A model generated the notes under the pieces. The model made no database searches, was not told where the DNA came from, and saw nothing but the letters and a program-made list of their open reading frames with translations. A program made the translations under genes and the position numbers. From Lysinibacillus sphaericus (GTDB lineage: Bacteria; Bacillota; Bacilli; Bacillales_A; Planococcaceae), in assembly GCF_002982115.1 (NCBI RefSeq), contig NZ_CP019980.1, forward strand, positions 3,976,001 through 4,040,000: DNA of 64,000 nt, in the 5' to 3' direction. This document shows, in pieces, positions 26,683-35,584 of this stretch (the stretch's first letter is position 1; every line of letters starts with the position of its first letter).

Positions 26683-26993
26683 TGTCACCTTACTCTGTTA
26701 AAAATTATTACCCTGTTTAAAAATTAATTTTAAATAGTAAACCATCACAAAACCCAACATTTTACTTTTCACTATCTGAATAATGTTAATTATAATATAA
26801 TTCCAAAAATTACACTATGCATATTCAACAAAATATGATGTTTGGTACTTTTCTAATCTATTGAAAAGCAATGTAATAAGCTAAAAGCATTACCTTAAAC
26901 AGAATTGATTTATGCTTGGCAAGAAATACAAAAAGCATGCTGGAAGTACTACTTCCAACATGCTTTTCGCGCATTTTATTTTAACCATAATGC
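26683..26993. other. non-coding gap of 311 bases upstream of tetR
   Basis: It holds the presumed tetR promoter with two direct copies of TTAAAAATTA (26698-26707 and 26717-26726, 19 bases apart) and, at the far end, the flippase terminator. The rest is very AT-rich with no credible open frame. Confidence 0.6.
26929..26967 (-). terminator. terminator of the csaB-glycosyltransferase-flippase operon
   Basis: AAAAGCATG-TTGGAAGTA and its partner TACTTCCA-GCATGCTTTT form a long hairpin with TTTTTG after it on the minus strand, 27 bases past the stop codon. Confidence 0.85.
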
Positions 26994-28532
26994 TTATTGT
27001 TTTAATAACTTCTTTTTCAGTTTATCCGTAAATTCTTTTACTTCTTTGATGCCAAATACTAAGTAGGAACCTACAAAGACAGCAATAAAGATAGCTAGAC
27101 CTACAATAAACGTTAACCACTTATATTCAAATACTAAATAGTGGCTGGAGTAATACATAACTACCGCAATGACAATCATTGGTGGCACCGCTCTGAAAAA
27201 TTGTAACTCTTTGCTAAAGATGCCCATCTTCAAGTCATATTTAGGTATTGCATAAAAAATTAGCATCATAAAGTTTGTAATGGAACTAATTAATGTACCC
27301 CATGCAATAGCCTCAGCACCGTAATTTTCTACCATCAACATAATAACAGCAATATTGACACCAAATACATTGATTAAACTAAAAATAACTGGCGCCATGG
27401 AGTCGCCCTTTGCATAATAGAAACGCGTGATATACGTATTTGCCGCTAAGAAATACATGGACAACACGAATATTGCTAATACAGGTGCAGTAATGGCTGT
27501 CGAGTAAGCATTGAATTTACCATACTGAAATATCACCTGAATCAGGTTTTCAGCGTAAAAGTAAGAATATATTGTTACTGGTACAAGTAGCAATAGTAGA
27601 TAGTGTAGCCCTTTAGAATAAAGGCTCTTGATTGACACAAGGTCATTGTTGGCTTCTTTTTGACTCAAAATTGGATAAATTACTGTTGTCACAGCTGTAA
27701 TTAAAATCGCTTGCGGGAATTGCATCAGCTTGGAAGAATAGTTCACAGCTGCCACAGCCCCCTCTGAAAGCATACCAGCAAAAACACGCTGTAATAAGGC
27801 GTACAGTTGAATCGTCGCTCCTCCGAGCATTATTGGTAACACCATAATCCATAATTGCTTCGAAGAAACATTTCGCTCCAAAGAAAAACCAACTTTATGG
27901 GAATCTAATTTGCGATAACCAATTATTAAGAAATACACCATTATCGCCGCACTAGCTAAAGCACTAATACCATATCCAAGTGGCCCGATTCCTGGAATAT
28001 AAGATAATCCAACAGCAATGACTAGGAAAATCGCGTTGTAAATTAAAATGGCAAAGCTTGATAAGTGAAATTTTTCGTTTACATTCAGTAAACCACTATA
28101 CCAAGATGATAAAACAAGTAAGATAGATGATGGCATCATCCAAAAGTACAAGTTTTTCAATAAGTCTAAATCACTTTGACTATAATCATCTTTATTTTTA
28201 CCTTGGTTGAACATATCCATAATTGGATTGGTAAATGCTAATAAAATAATCGTCATAATAGACACAGTCAACAGTACAATCGTAAAGGACTGTTTTACAA
28301 ATAATGCTCGGTCTGTTGTTTCCCGATTATAAATTGAGATAACGGCTGTCGTAAAAGCGCCACCAACTACTAAATATAAAAAATTGGGAATGGTGTAAGC
28401 TGTGAAAATACTATCAGCGATATGGGAACTCCCATATTGAAATCCGATAATCATTTCACGTAAAAAGCCGAAAACACGGGCAACGATATTAATAATCGCT
28501 ACTGCCCCTACAATTTTAATAAATTTATTCAT
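26994..28532 (-). CDS. MurJ/MviN-type lipid-linked polymer flippase
   Basis: A 512-residue membrane protein with about fourteen helices, of the MOP superfamily MurJ branch (N-terminal NIVARVFGFLREMIIGFQYGSSHIADSI is typical). It is the last gene of a three-gene operon, overlapping the glycosyltransferase by four bases (ATGA). With csaB beside it, it is more likely a dedicated flippase for the pyruvylated secondary wall polymer precursor than the main lipid II flippase; that is inference from context. No broken motif or truncation is seen. Confidence 0.88.
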   Translation of the reverse strand: MNKFIKIVGAVAIINIVARVFGFLREMIIGFQYGSSHIADSIFTAYTIPNFLYLVVGGAFTTAVISIYNRETTDRALFVKQSFTIVLLTVSIMTIILLAFTNPIMDMFNQGKNKDDYSQSDLDLLKNLYFWMMPSSILLVLSSWYSGLLNVNEKFHLSSFAILIYNAIFLVIAVGLSYIPGIGPLGYGISALASAAIMVYFLIIGYRKLDSHKVGFSLERNVSSKQLWIMVLPIMLGGATIQLYALLQRVFAGMLSEGAVAAVNYSSKLMQFPQAILITAVTTVIYPILSQKEANNDLVSIKSLYSKGLHYLLLLLVPVTIYSYFYAENLIQVIFQYGKFNAYSTAITAPVLAIFVLSMYFLAANTYITRFYYAKGDSMAPVIFSLINVFGVNIAVIMLMVENYGAEAIAWGTLISSITNFMMLIFYAIPKYDLKMGIFSKELQFFRAVPPMIVIAVVMYYSSHYLVFEYKWLTFIVGLAIFIAVFVGSYLVFGIKEVKEFTDKLKKKLLKQ

Positions 28533-29629
28533 AAGTCATCCCTACCTTTAATGGCCGACTTATAAATGTCTATACATCTAGCTGTAATATTTTTTTCATC
28601 GTGAATAGCTAATATTTCATTAACCGCTTCACGATTCATATATTGATCTTTCGGCGTGTTCACTGCACGCAGCATCTCCTCAGATAAAGCCATAGCGTTC
28701 CCAGGCTCCACTAAATGCCCTGCCCCTTCACCAAGTAGCGATACAAGCCCACCTACTTTAGAAGCGATGACAGGCGTATCTGTTGCTAGTGCCTCTAATG
28801 CTACAAGACCAAAACCTTCTAAATGTGATGGTAACACAAAGACATCACTTGCCTGGAACCACTTTACAAGTTCTTGTTGTTTTAGTGGGTCTATAAATTT
28901 GACGTCTTCACTGAAGAATGGTTGCAAGGATTGGAAAAAACTTTCATCTCTTCTAGATCCTATAATTTTCAGCTCGATAGGTCGCTCCACTTTTGTTTTT
29001 AACATTTGGAATGCCTGCAAAAGTTCCTCAACGCCTTTTTGCTTAATGACATTGCCTACAAAAAGAAAAATAAATGGTTCTTTCGCTAATTGCAATTGTT
29101 GACGTACTTCAGCCTGGCTCCCCTTTGAAAATACATGACGATTGACACCCATGCTAACAACAGAGATTTTGTCGGGTGCTATATCAAAGTCTTGCTCGAT
29201 TTGTTTTGCTAACACGGGACCTACTGCAATAACATGGTCACTTTCACGTAAAATGCTCGCTGTCCAATTGCGAATTCTCGCATTTTTCTTTGCCATACGT
29301 TCAATGTCCCCACCATGAGCAGTAACAATGTACGGTATACCAAACATTTTCTTTAAAAGTAACGATAACATCCCTGAAGGAAACACATAGTGTGCATGTG
29401 TTACATCGATTGATTTTCGATATTTCAAACCCTTCATTAATGTAGAAAATCCCCATTTAGCATATTTGACAATCGTGTTTTTCTTGCCTGTAGCTGGGTT
29501 TGTATTCACTGCTATTTCAACGTCTAGTCCAGCTTTTTCAAGTGCTGTCACTTGGTTTTTTACAAAAATACCGAATGATAAATGATCAGATGAAGGATAC
29601 ATATTACTAATGACGAGTATTTTTTTCAT
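28529..29629 (-). CDS. GT4-family glycosyltransferase
   Basis: A 366-residue cytoplasmic retaining glycosyltransferase with the GT-B fold. N-terminal ISNMYPSSDHLSFGIFVKNQ and HGGD (acceptor domain), then VGNVIKQKGVEELLQAF and the C-terminal nucleotide-sugar site SHLEGFGLVALEALATDTPVIAS with the EGFGLVALE motif that holds the catalytic-type glutamates. It overlaps both neighbours by four bases, so it is translationally locked to csaB and the flippase. It probably adds a hexose or ManNAc-type residue to the secondary wall polymer repeat; the donor sugar cannot be told. Confidence 0.9.
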   Translation of the reverse strand: MKKILVISNMYPSSDHLSFGIFVKNQVTALEKAGLDVEIAVNTNPATGKKNTIVKYAKWGFSTLMKGLKYRKSIDVTHAHYVFPSGMLSLLLKKMFGIPYIVTAHGGDIERMAKKNARIRNWTASILRESDHVIAVGPVLAKQIEQDFDIAPDKISVVSMGVNRHVFSKGSQAEVRQQLQLAKEPFIFLFVGNVIKQKGVEELLQAFQMLKTKVERPIELKIIGSRRDESFFQSLQPFFSEDVKFIDPLKQQELVKWFQASDVFVLPSHLEGFGLVALEALATDTPVIASKVGGLVSLLGEGAGHLVEPGNAMALSEEMLRAVNTPKDQYMNREAVNEILAIHDEKNITARCIDIYKSAIKGRDDL

Positions 29630-30771
29630 AGACGTGTCACTGCCTTTTTCATTAATTCCTGACCATACATGGCCTCTTTATGAATATGTGTAGCAATTTG
29701 TTTCGTCTCTGCAATTGACTGTTCCCAATTGCTACTTAGTTTGCCAACTAATTTAGAAAGAGCTTTCTCATCATCTTCTATATCCTGCATCTGTAAGCAT
29801 CGATCTGATGCGCCGACAAAGGACATAAAATCCTGCACCTTTGTATGATAGGATACAGCAATAATGGGAGTCTCTGAATTGGTCGCCAATATTAGCGAGT
29901 GTAAACGCGTACCAATTATAATATCTTGCTCGCCTGTCACTTCAAGTAAACGTTCAGGCACAAGATTTTCCTCAATTATTTCTGTATGAGCATGATGTTG
30001 CATTTTTTTCTGAATATCTTTTGTCACGGTTACATCTTGCGGAAACTTTGTTGCAAAAAATGTAATGTGAACGTTTTGCTCAGAAATGACTTGATCTAAA
30101 TTTTTCGCCATACCTGTTACATATGCATCGTATTTTGCTACATTTCCTTCTGGCCAATAGTTTGCATTATAGTACGGAACAGCTGAAACACCAATTTTTA
30201 TTGGCTTTTCCGCGTAATCTTTGCGATCCCCTTTTAACGTAAATGCAGGGTCACCAATGACTTCTATCGGTTTTTTGACCCCAATACTGTGTAAAAGTTT
30301 TTTAGACTGAGGATCACGCACAGAGATATTTGCTGCATAACGACACATAACACGGATACTAATTTTTCCTGAAAATGTATCTAGTGGTCCTGCACCACAT
30401 CCGTAAATAATGTAGGGAATATTATTTTGTTTTGCCATCATTGCATATGTTCCATAAAGATGGGCTTCACGCTTATAAAAATCCATTAAAATACCACCAC
30501 CACCAATAATGAGGAGGTCAAAGTTTGCTACATATTGTTTGTTATTTTTATACGTATGGATAAACGTTTTATATAAGTTGCCCTTTTTATAATACAATGG
30601 ATAGCTATGTACCCCATAACGCGCGGATGTTTGTTGTGTGTTATTACTAAAAACGGTAATGTCGTCACTCGTTACCGAAAATGTTTGTTTTACTTGTTGA
30701 AGAATGCCGTATAATATTGATTCATCACCATTATTATCATTGCCGTAATTCCCCACAATGCCTATTTTCAT
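29626..30771 (-). CDS. csaB: Polysaccharide pyruvyl transferase CsaB
   Basis: A 381-residue cytoplasmic enzyme that adds a ketal-linked pyruvate, from phosphoenolpyruvate, to the secondary wall polymer; this group is what SLH domains recognise. Family motifs: N-terminal GNYGNDNNGDESILYGIL, LLIIGGGGILMD near residue 87, YGCGAGPL near 122, and GTRLHSLILA near 290. It heads the csaB-glycosyltransferase-flippase operon. The nine SLH proteins in this window depend on its product. It could act at one of several pyruvylation steps, but the name CsaB fits best in this setting. Confidence 0.93.
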   Translation of the reverse strand: MKIGIVGNYGNDNNGDESILYGILQQVKQTFSVTSDDITVFSNNTQQTSARYGVHSYPLYYKKGNLYKTFIHTYKNNKQYVANFDLLIIGGGGILMDFYKREAHLYGTYAMMAKQNNIPYIIYGCGAGPLDTFSGKISIRVMCRYAANISVRDPQSKKLLHSIGVKKPIEVIGDPAFTLKGDRKDYAEKPIKIGVSAVPYYNANYWPEGNVAKYDAYVTGMAKNLDQVISEQNVHITFFATKFPQDVTVTKDIQKKMQHHAHTEIIEENLVPERLLEVTGEQDIIIGTRLHSLILATNSETPIIAVSYHTKVQDFMSFVGASDRCLQMQDIEDDEKALSKLVGKLSSNWEQSIAETKQIATHIHKEAMYGQELMKKAVTRL

Positions 30772-30845
30772 TAAAAAACATCCTTTTACTTTTTAATACA
30801 GAGATTATACCACAATTGCACTTATTCGTTCTTTTTAAAAATAGT

Positions 30846-30890
30846 AAAAAAAAGGGGAGCCCCGAATTTCAACGAGATTCCCCCCTTTTC
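30846..30890 (-). terminator. terminator of the glycosidase-SLH gene
   Basis: On the minus strand AAAAGGGG and CCCCTTTT close an imperfect stem with a bulged middle, followed by a run of T. It lies between this gene's stop and the csaB promoter region. Confidence 0.7.
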
Positions 30891-30977
30891 TAGCACCTTA
30901 TGACAATACTAAATCCTATAAAACAGCAAAAAAGTACTACTTTATTTTTGCTTCTGCTAGTCATCTATTGCTAACTT

Positions 30978-33242
30978 TTACTTATGAATTGCTCTATAAA
31001 GGAACAAACCGAAATGTGCTCGACTAATCGCTTCATTTGGTTTAAAAATGTTACCATCATAGCCTGTCGTAATTTTGTTAGCAGCTAGTTGTTGTACAAA
31101 TGTATACGCCCAATGATCTTTTGGAACATCCTTAAAGGCAATACCACTTGTTCCATTTAATTGATATGCGATGGCAACAATTTTCGCCATTTGTGCTCGT
31201 GTTAATGTTGCATTCGGGTCAAAAGTATTGTTTTCGCGGCCACTCATAATGCCTGCTTCTACAACGGCTGCAATTTCTTTAAAGTAAATGTGATTTGCCG
31301 GTATATCTTTGAAGTTTGGATTTTTCACATTTTTTGTATTTAAACCTAGTGCACGGCTAATAATGACAGCTGCATGTGCACGTGTCAGTTTGTCATTCGG
31401 TCTAAATGTTCCATCGGCCTGTCCCGTAATAATATTTTGAGACGTTAAATATTCAATCTCTTTAAAGTATACGTAATTATTTGGAATATCTTTAAATAGC
31501 GCTGGCTTCGCTACAGTAACCGTAGCAACTTGACTCTTCGTACCTAAAGTTGCAATGACCTTACCTGTTGTACCAGCATTTTGTGCGGTAAACTTACCAT
31601 CGCTTGTAATGGTACCAATATTGCCTTCTACGGACCATTTCACTTGAGATGGATCATAAACAATCGGCTTACCTGCATCATCTTTTGCGTCGATAGTAAA
31701 TTTCACAGATTCACCTGCTCCAACTGTTTTAGAGCTTGGCGTAACAGCCATTGTTGTAGGAGCATCTACTACTTTGACTTGGAATGATTGTACCGCGGCG
31801 CCATCATAGCCGATGTAAATGCGTTCCTCACCAGCTTGCGTTGCTGTATAGTTTAAACCATTAATCTGTAATGTTTGGTTTTGAGAAGCTAACGTTACAT
31901 GACCATCTAGTGGTAGTGTCGTAAAGTTATCATCTAAAACGTATTGTACTGCGACACTCGATGAAGCACCTACTAACAATGTTGCATAGTTTGTACTATT
32001 CGTAAATTTAATGTGTTTCGCCTTGCCATTTGGCGCCGTACTTACCGCTTGTAGTGTGGCAGATACAAGACGTTGTGTATTCCCTGAATTAGAAGGTAAA
32101 TTCGCTAAAACAACATTATTACTGCCGTAGTTTCGAATTCCCATCGTTGTTGAACCACCGCCATCTAAATTAAGGGCTCTATCAACCCCAAGTGCCACTA
32201 AATAATTAGCAAGTTGCACCATATTCATGCCCTTACTATGGCTTTGACGTCCGTCTACTGTAATGAAATGTACAGTTTGTCCATTATTACTTGTAGCCAC
32301 TACTGTACGTGGCGCAACTTCTTTTGCACGTGAACTTGTTGTGCTCATCATAATATAAGGTTTGCCATCCTTTACTAGATAAGGACCGCTAGCTAAGATA
32401 AATTGTGCATTTTGCCAAAGTTGGTCAATTGAAAAGTTAACACTCATTTCATCGCCAACCGCTACATGGCTTAACTTTTTGTGCCAATCGCCACCCTGTA
32501 AAGATACAACGAAGCCAGTAGATGGAATCGTTAATTTATCTTTCGAACCGTAAGGCTTAATTTGTGTGACTTTACCAGTTAACGTTTGACCAAATGTATT
32601 TTCTGTAATCGGTGAACCTGTGTCTACTACCATTTCAAATCCGAATTCATTTGTATCTGTTGTTTTACTATAAAACTGTGGTGTGTAAATAATCGCTTCA
32701 TTTATATTACGAATACGATTTAAGCCTGACATTTCATATTTCGTGCCATTATGGGCTAGTGTGACGTCAAAATCAAAATAATCAATGACCCCACGACCAT
32801 CCGAATTCATACCAAAAGCCGTTGGAACGTTCATATATTGGTCGGAACCGTTTGAAACTGCACCACCATTTAAAATAACATTATTTTTAGCTAGTAAAAA
32901 TAATGGATAGCCTTCAGACATATTATAAAAACTTGCATTAATAGCACCAACTACTCGATTTCCCTCACGAGAATGACGATTCGCATTTGCTACTGTCGAT
33001 TCTTTTCCATTGACTGCTGCGGGCATTCCTAATTGTACTTCTGTCGTTGCATCACCAACATTAATCGTTAAGTGATTAATAGAGTTTGTATAGGTATTGC
33101 TGTATGTATATTGGTTATACTGCACACCTTTTGAAAGTGGGTAATCCTTCTTTACTGTTTGAAATGCATAGGCATTTAGCGGACTAACAACAATCGACAT
33201 CATTACAACTAAAATCAGTAAAATTTTTGCTATTCTTTTCAT
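30978..33242 (-). CDS. Secreted phosphodiester glycosidase with three SLH domains
   Basis: A 754-residue surface enzyme. A signal peptide (about 1-26) precedes a phosphodiester glycosidase (NAGPA/DUF2233) domain at about 60-400, with VVGAINASFYN, LASGPYLVKDGK, TVDGRQSHSKGM and LNLDGGGSTTM. Next come Ig-like modules (about 405-580) and three SLH domains at about 583-635, 643-697 and 702-754, each with its TR/SR-A motif. Domains of this type split N-acetylglucosamine-phosphodiester bonds, so teichoic-acid or wall-polymer trimming is a fair guess. It precedes csaB but has its own terminator. Confidence 0.92.
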   Translation of the reverse strand: MKRIAKILLILVVMMSIVVSPLNAYAFQTVKKDYPLSKGVQYNQYTYSNTYTNSINHLTINVGDATTEVQLGMPAAVNGKESTVANANRHSREGNRVVGAINASFYNMSEGYPLFLLAKNNVILNGGAVSNGSDQYMNVPTAFGMNSDGRGVIDYFDFDVTLAHNGTKYEMSGLNRIRNINEAIIYTPQFYSKTTDTNEFGFEMVVDTGSPITENTFGQTLTGKVTQIKPYGSKDKLTIPSTGFVVSLQGGDWHKKLSHVAVGDEMSVNFSIDQLWQNAQFILASGPYLVKDGKPYIMMSTTSSRAKEVAPRTVVATSNNGQTVHFITVDGRQSHSKGMNMVQLANYLVALGVDRALNLDGGGSTTMGIRNYGSNNVVLANLPSNSGNTQRLVSATLQAVSTAPNGKAKHIKFTNSTNYATLLVGASSSVAVQYVLDDNFTTLPLDGHVTLASQNQTLQINGLNYTATQAGEERIYIGYDGAAVQSFQVKVVDAPTTMAVTPSSKTVGAGESVKFTIDAKDDAGKPIVYDPSQVKWSVEGNIGTITSDGKFTAQNAGTTGKVIATLGTKSQVATVTVAKPALFKDIPNNYVYFKEIEYLTSQNIITGQADGTFRPNDKLTRAHAAVIISRALGLNTKNVKNPNFKDIPANHIYFKEIAAVVEAGIMSGRENNTFDPNATLTRAQMAKIVAIAYQLNGTSGIAFKDVPKDHWAYTFVQQLAANKITTGYDGNIFKPNEAISRAHFGLFLYRAIHK

Positions 33243-33477
33243 TTTTCGCGCTCCTCATGAAATGTAGAGCCCTCACCTTCCCTTCTATGTTTTTCTTCTA
33301 TAAGATTATCAAAAATATGCCAAAATAGCTATGGAACATTTAAGCTATTTTCCAGTTTCATATAATTGGTAAAAAAACTGTTTATATTGACGCATTTTAT
33401 GATAATACGCATATTTAACCTTATCTCAACTCTTTAACTTTGGTAAAATGATGTTAAAGTTTAGGAGGTTAAAAAAT

Positions 33478-35373
33478 ATGAAAAAACTATCAATCATTGC
33501 ATTGATTATGACAATAGTTAGCTTGCTCTTTTGGCAACCCCAACTAGCATCTGCCGATGAACTTTCAGGGCATGCACACGAAAAGGGTCTTCGTTATTTA
33601 ATTTCAAAAAATGCTATAGTAACGGATGCTAATGGCAGTTACCGCCCTAATGACAATGTTACACGCGGAGAATTTGCTTCGTATTTAGCAAAGGTCATGA
33701 AGCTTGAAGGGAATAACGGTATGGTATTTACCGATGTACCTGATACATATGTGTATGCAACCGATATTCAGCTTGCTGCTACAGCCGGCATTATAACTGG
33801 CTACATAGACGGGTCATTTAAGCCTGATGCTGCCATTTCAAGACAACATATGGCCATTATGTTGGAGAGAGCTATTGATTATTTAAAAATTCCTAAAGGT
33901 ACGTCATCCATTACATTTAAGGATAATGCTTCTATTATTAAAGACTACCGTTCTGCTGTAGCAATCGGTGCACAGTTAGGCATCATCATTGGTTCTGATG
34001 GCTACTTTATGCCCGAAAAAAATGCAACAATTGGACAAGCTGCAACGTTCATTCAACGTTTGATGTTACTAGCTGGTGATGGAGCTGCCGACGTCTCAAC
34101 GTATGCGATTAAGGAAATTTCAAATGGTACACTAGTTGGCAATCAAGGCTTTTCAAGTTTTGAAGCTGCTGAAAAAGCAATCACAAAAAATACACAAGTG
34201 ATTGTCCAAAAAGATAAAATTGTGAAAATGTCCTCCGGCTATGTTGTCACGAATAATTATGTTGCACTTTATTCTGAAACGATTAAAGACCAAATCGCTG
34301 TTGCAGGTAATACAGAGATGGAATATATCAGCAGTGATGCCACACAAGTAAAAGTGAGATTAGCAGGTCAGGTTGGCTATTTAAAACAAGCAGATGTCAC
34401 GTTAATTCCTTTTTCCCTAAGTAAAGGACGCTCTTACTACTCCGTCGAAAATGGTGAAATTAAACATACGCTATACGATTACAAAACAAATAAATATTCT
34501 TCAAGCTATGTTTACGGAAAAGCACCTGCCTTCATGAAACAAGGTGAAAAATACTATAGCTGGAATGGCATTTATTTCACCAATGGAAATGGTTCTTCGA
34601 AAGGTGAAGCTTATAACTATTATCAATTTTTACCTGCACGCGCAACAACACAATATACAGCAGAAGAAATTGATGCTTACATTTTGAATAAGCTTGCTGA
34701 GATTGAAAGTACAGGTATTACGCTTTATAAAGATGCTACAACAAAAAGTAAGTTAATTGGTTTAGGAAAGACGTTAAAAGAAGTTGAGGCAAACTCAAAA
34801 ATTAATGCCATGCTAATATTGGCACTTGCGCAACATGAAAGTGCTTATGGTATGAGTGACCATGCCCAAAACTTAAACAACCTATTTGGTTTATATGTTT
34901 ATGACACAAACCCACTTAACAAAAAATTCGATAGCGTCGCTGCTAACATTAACGAACTTGTTGAGAAGTTTTTACAACCAAACTATATAACGCCAGGTGG
35001 TTCTCCAGGTAGAAACTACGCAAATGGTGCTGTAGTTGGTTCTAAGGCACTTGGCTTTAACGTAAAATATGCATCCGATCCATTTTGGGGTGCAAAAATT
35101 GCTGGCCATTACTACCGTGCTGAAAAAGCATTAGGCTTCAAAGATGCAAATAATCCATATAAAATTGGCTTAACAACTACTGCGGGCTTAAATGTTCGTT
35201 TAGAGACTTCAACTAGTAATAGTCCACTCTTCACATATGTGCGCAGTGGTATGCCAGTTATCATCGTTAACACGGACATCAATGGCTGGCATGAAGTACT
35301 ATCTGACAAACTTCATACAGGCTCTGCTTACATTAGTAAAGATTATATTAAGCTGATAGATACAGTGAAATAA
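33478..35373 (+). CDS. SLH-anchored beta-N-acetylglucosaminidase with SH3 domain
   Basis: A 631-residue autolysin. Signal peptide about 1-26, three SLH domains about 30-200 (NDNVTRGEFASYLAK, DAAISRQHMAIML, NATIGQAATFIQR), an uncharacterised middle with an SH3-like segment (about 240-320), a glucosaminidase domain (about 400-560) containing ALAQHESAYGMSDHA and NNLFGLYVYD, where the glutamate in HESAYG is the likely acid catalyst, and a C-terminal bacterial SH3 domain (TAGLNVRLETSTSNSPLF). The ATG at 33478 follows TAGGAGGT; an ATG at 33448 lies before that ribosome site. It would cut GlcNAc-MurNAc bonds close to the S-layer. Confidence 0.92.
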   Translation: MKKLSIIALIMTIVSLLFWQPQLASADELSGHAHEKGLRYLISKNAIVTDANGSYRPNDNVTRGEFASYLAKVMKLEGNNGMVFTDVPDTYVYATDIQLAATAGIITGYIDGSFKPDAAISRQHMAIMLERAIDYLKIPKGTSSITFKDNASIIKDYRSAVAIGAQLGIIIGSDGYFMPEKNATIGQAATFIQRLMLLAGDGAADVSTYAIKEISNGTLVGNQGFSSFEAAEKAITKNTQVIVQKDKIVKMSSGYVVTNNYVALYSETIKDQIAVAGNTEMEYISSDATQVKVRLAGQVGYLKQADVTLIPFSLSKGRSYYSVENGEIKHTLYDYKTNKYSSSYVYGKAPAFMKQGEKYYSWNGIYFTNGNGSSKGEAYNYYQFLPARATTQYTAEEIDAYILNKLAEIESTGITLYKDATTKSKLIGLGKTLKEVEANSKINAMLILALAQHESAYGMSDHAQNLNNLFGLYVYDTNPLNKKFDSVAANINELVEKFLQPNYITPGGSPGRNYANGAVVGSKALGFNVKYASDPFWGAKIAGHYYRAEKALGFKDANNPYKIGLTTTAGLNVRLETSTSNSPLFTYVRSGMPVIIVNTDINGWHEVLSDKLHTGSAYISKDYIKLIDTVK

Positions 35374-35378
35374 GAAAT

Positions 35379-35420
35379 AGCGCCAATCCAATAGCTAAAA
35401 TTGGATGGCGCTTTTTTTTT
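35379..35420 (+). terminator. terminator of the glucosaminidase gene
   Basis: AGCGCCAATCCAAT pairs with ATTGGATGGCGCT and is followed by nine T. Confidence 0.93.
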
Positions 35421-35444
35421 ATGATTTCATCGGTGTGGGTGTGA

Positions 35445-35542
35445 CTTACCCGCGGAATGCACATGTTTACCCGCGATTTTTTGTGACTTACCCGCGAAAT
35501 ATAGCTGTTTATCCGCGAATCACACACGTTTACCCGCGATTA
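35445..35542 (+). repeat. 21-bp-spaced repeats, cluster C (five units)
   Basis: The core (C/T)TTACCCGCG, in one unit TTTATCCGCG, starts at 35445, 35466, 35487, 35508 and 35529, exactly 21 bases apart. The following bases are GGAA, GATT, GAAA, GAAT and GATT. The cluster lies between the terminators of two convergent genes, as clusters A and B do. In one frame each unit reads (V)TYPR or VYPR, but no start codon or ribosome site serves it. Confidence 0.9.
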
Positions 35543-35543
35543 C

Positions 35544-35579
35544 AAAAACAAAAGGGCTGCCTAAAATAGGACAGCCCTT
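35544..35579 (-). terminator. terminator of the polymerase gene
   Basis: On the minus strand AAGGGCTGTCC pairs with GGCAGCCCTT and is followed by TTGTTTTT, six bases past the stop codon. Confidence 0.88.
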
Positions 35580-35584
35580 CATTT

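Noticed and set aside
28656..29102. A 148-residue plus-strand frame opposite the GT4 gene
   Set aside because: It is an antisense shadow with serine-rich, low-complexity product and no ribosome site.
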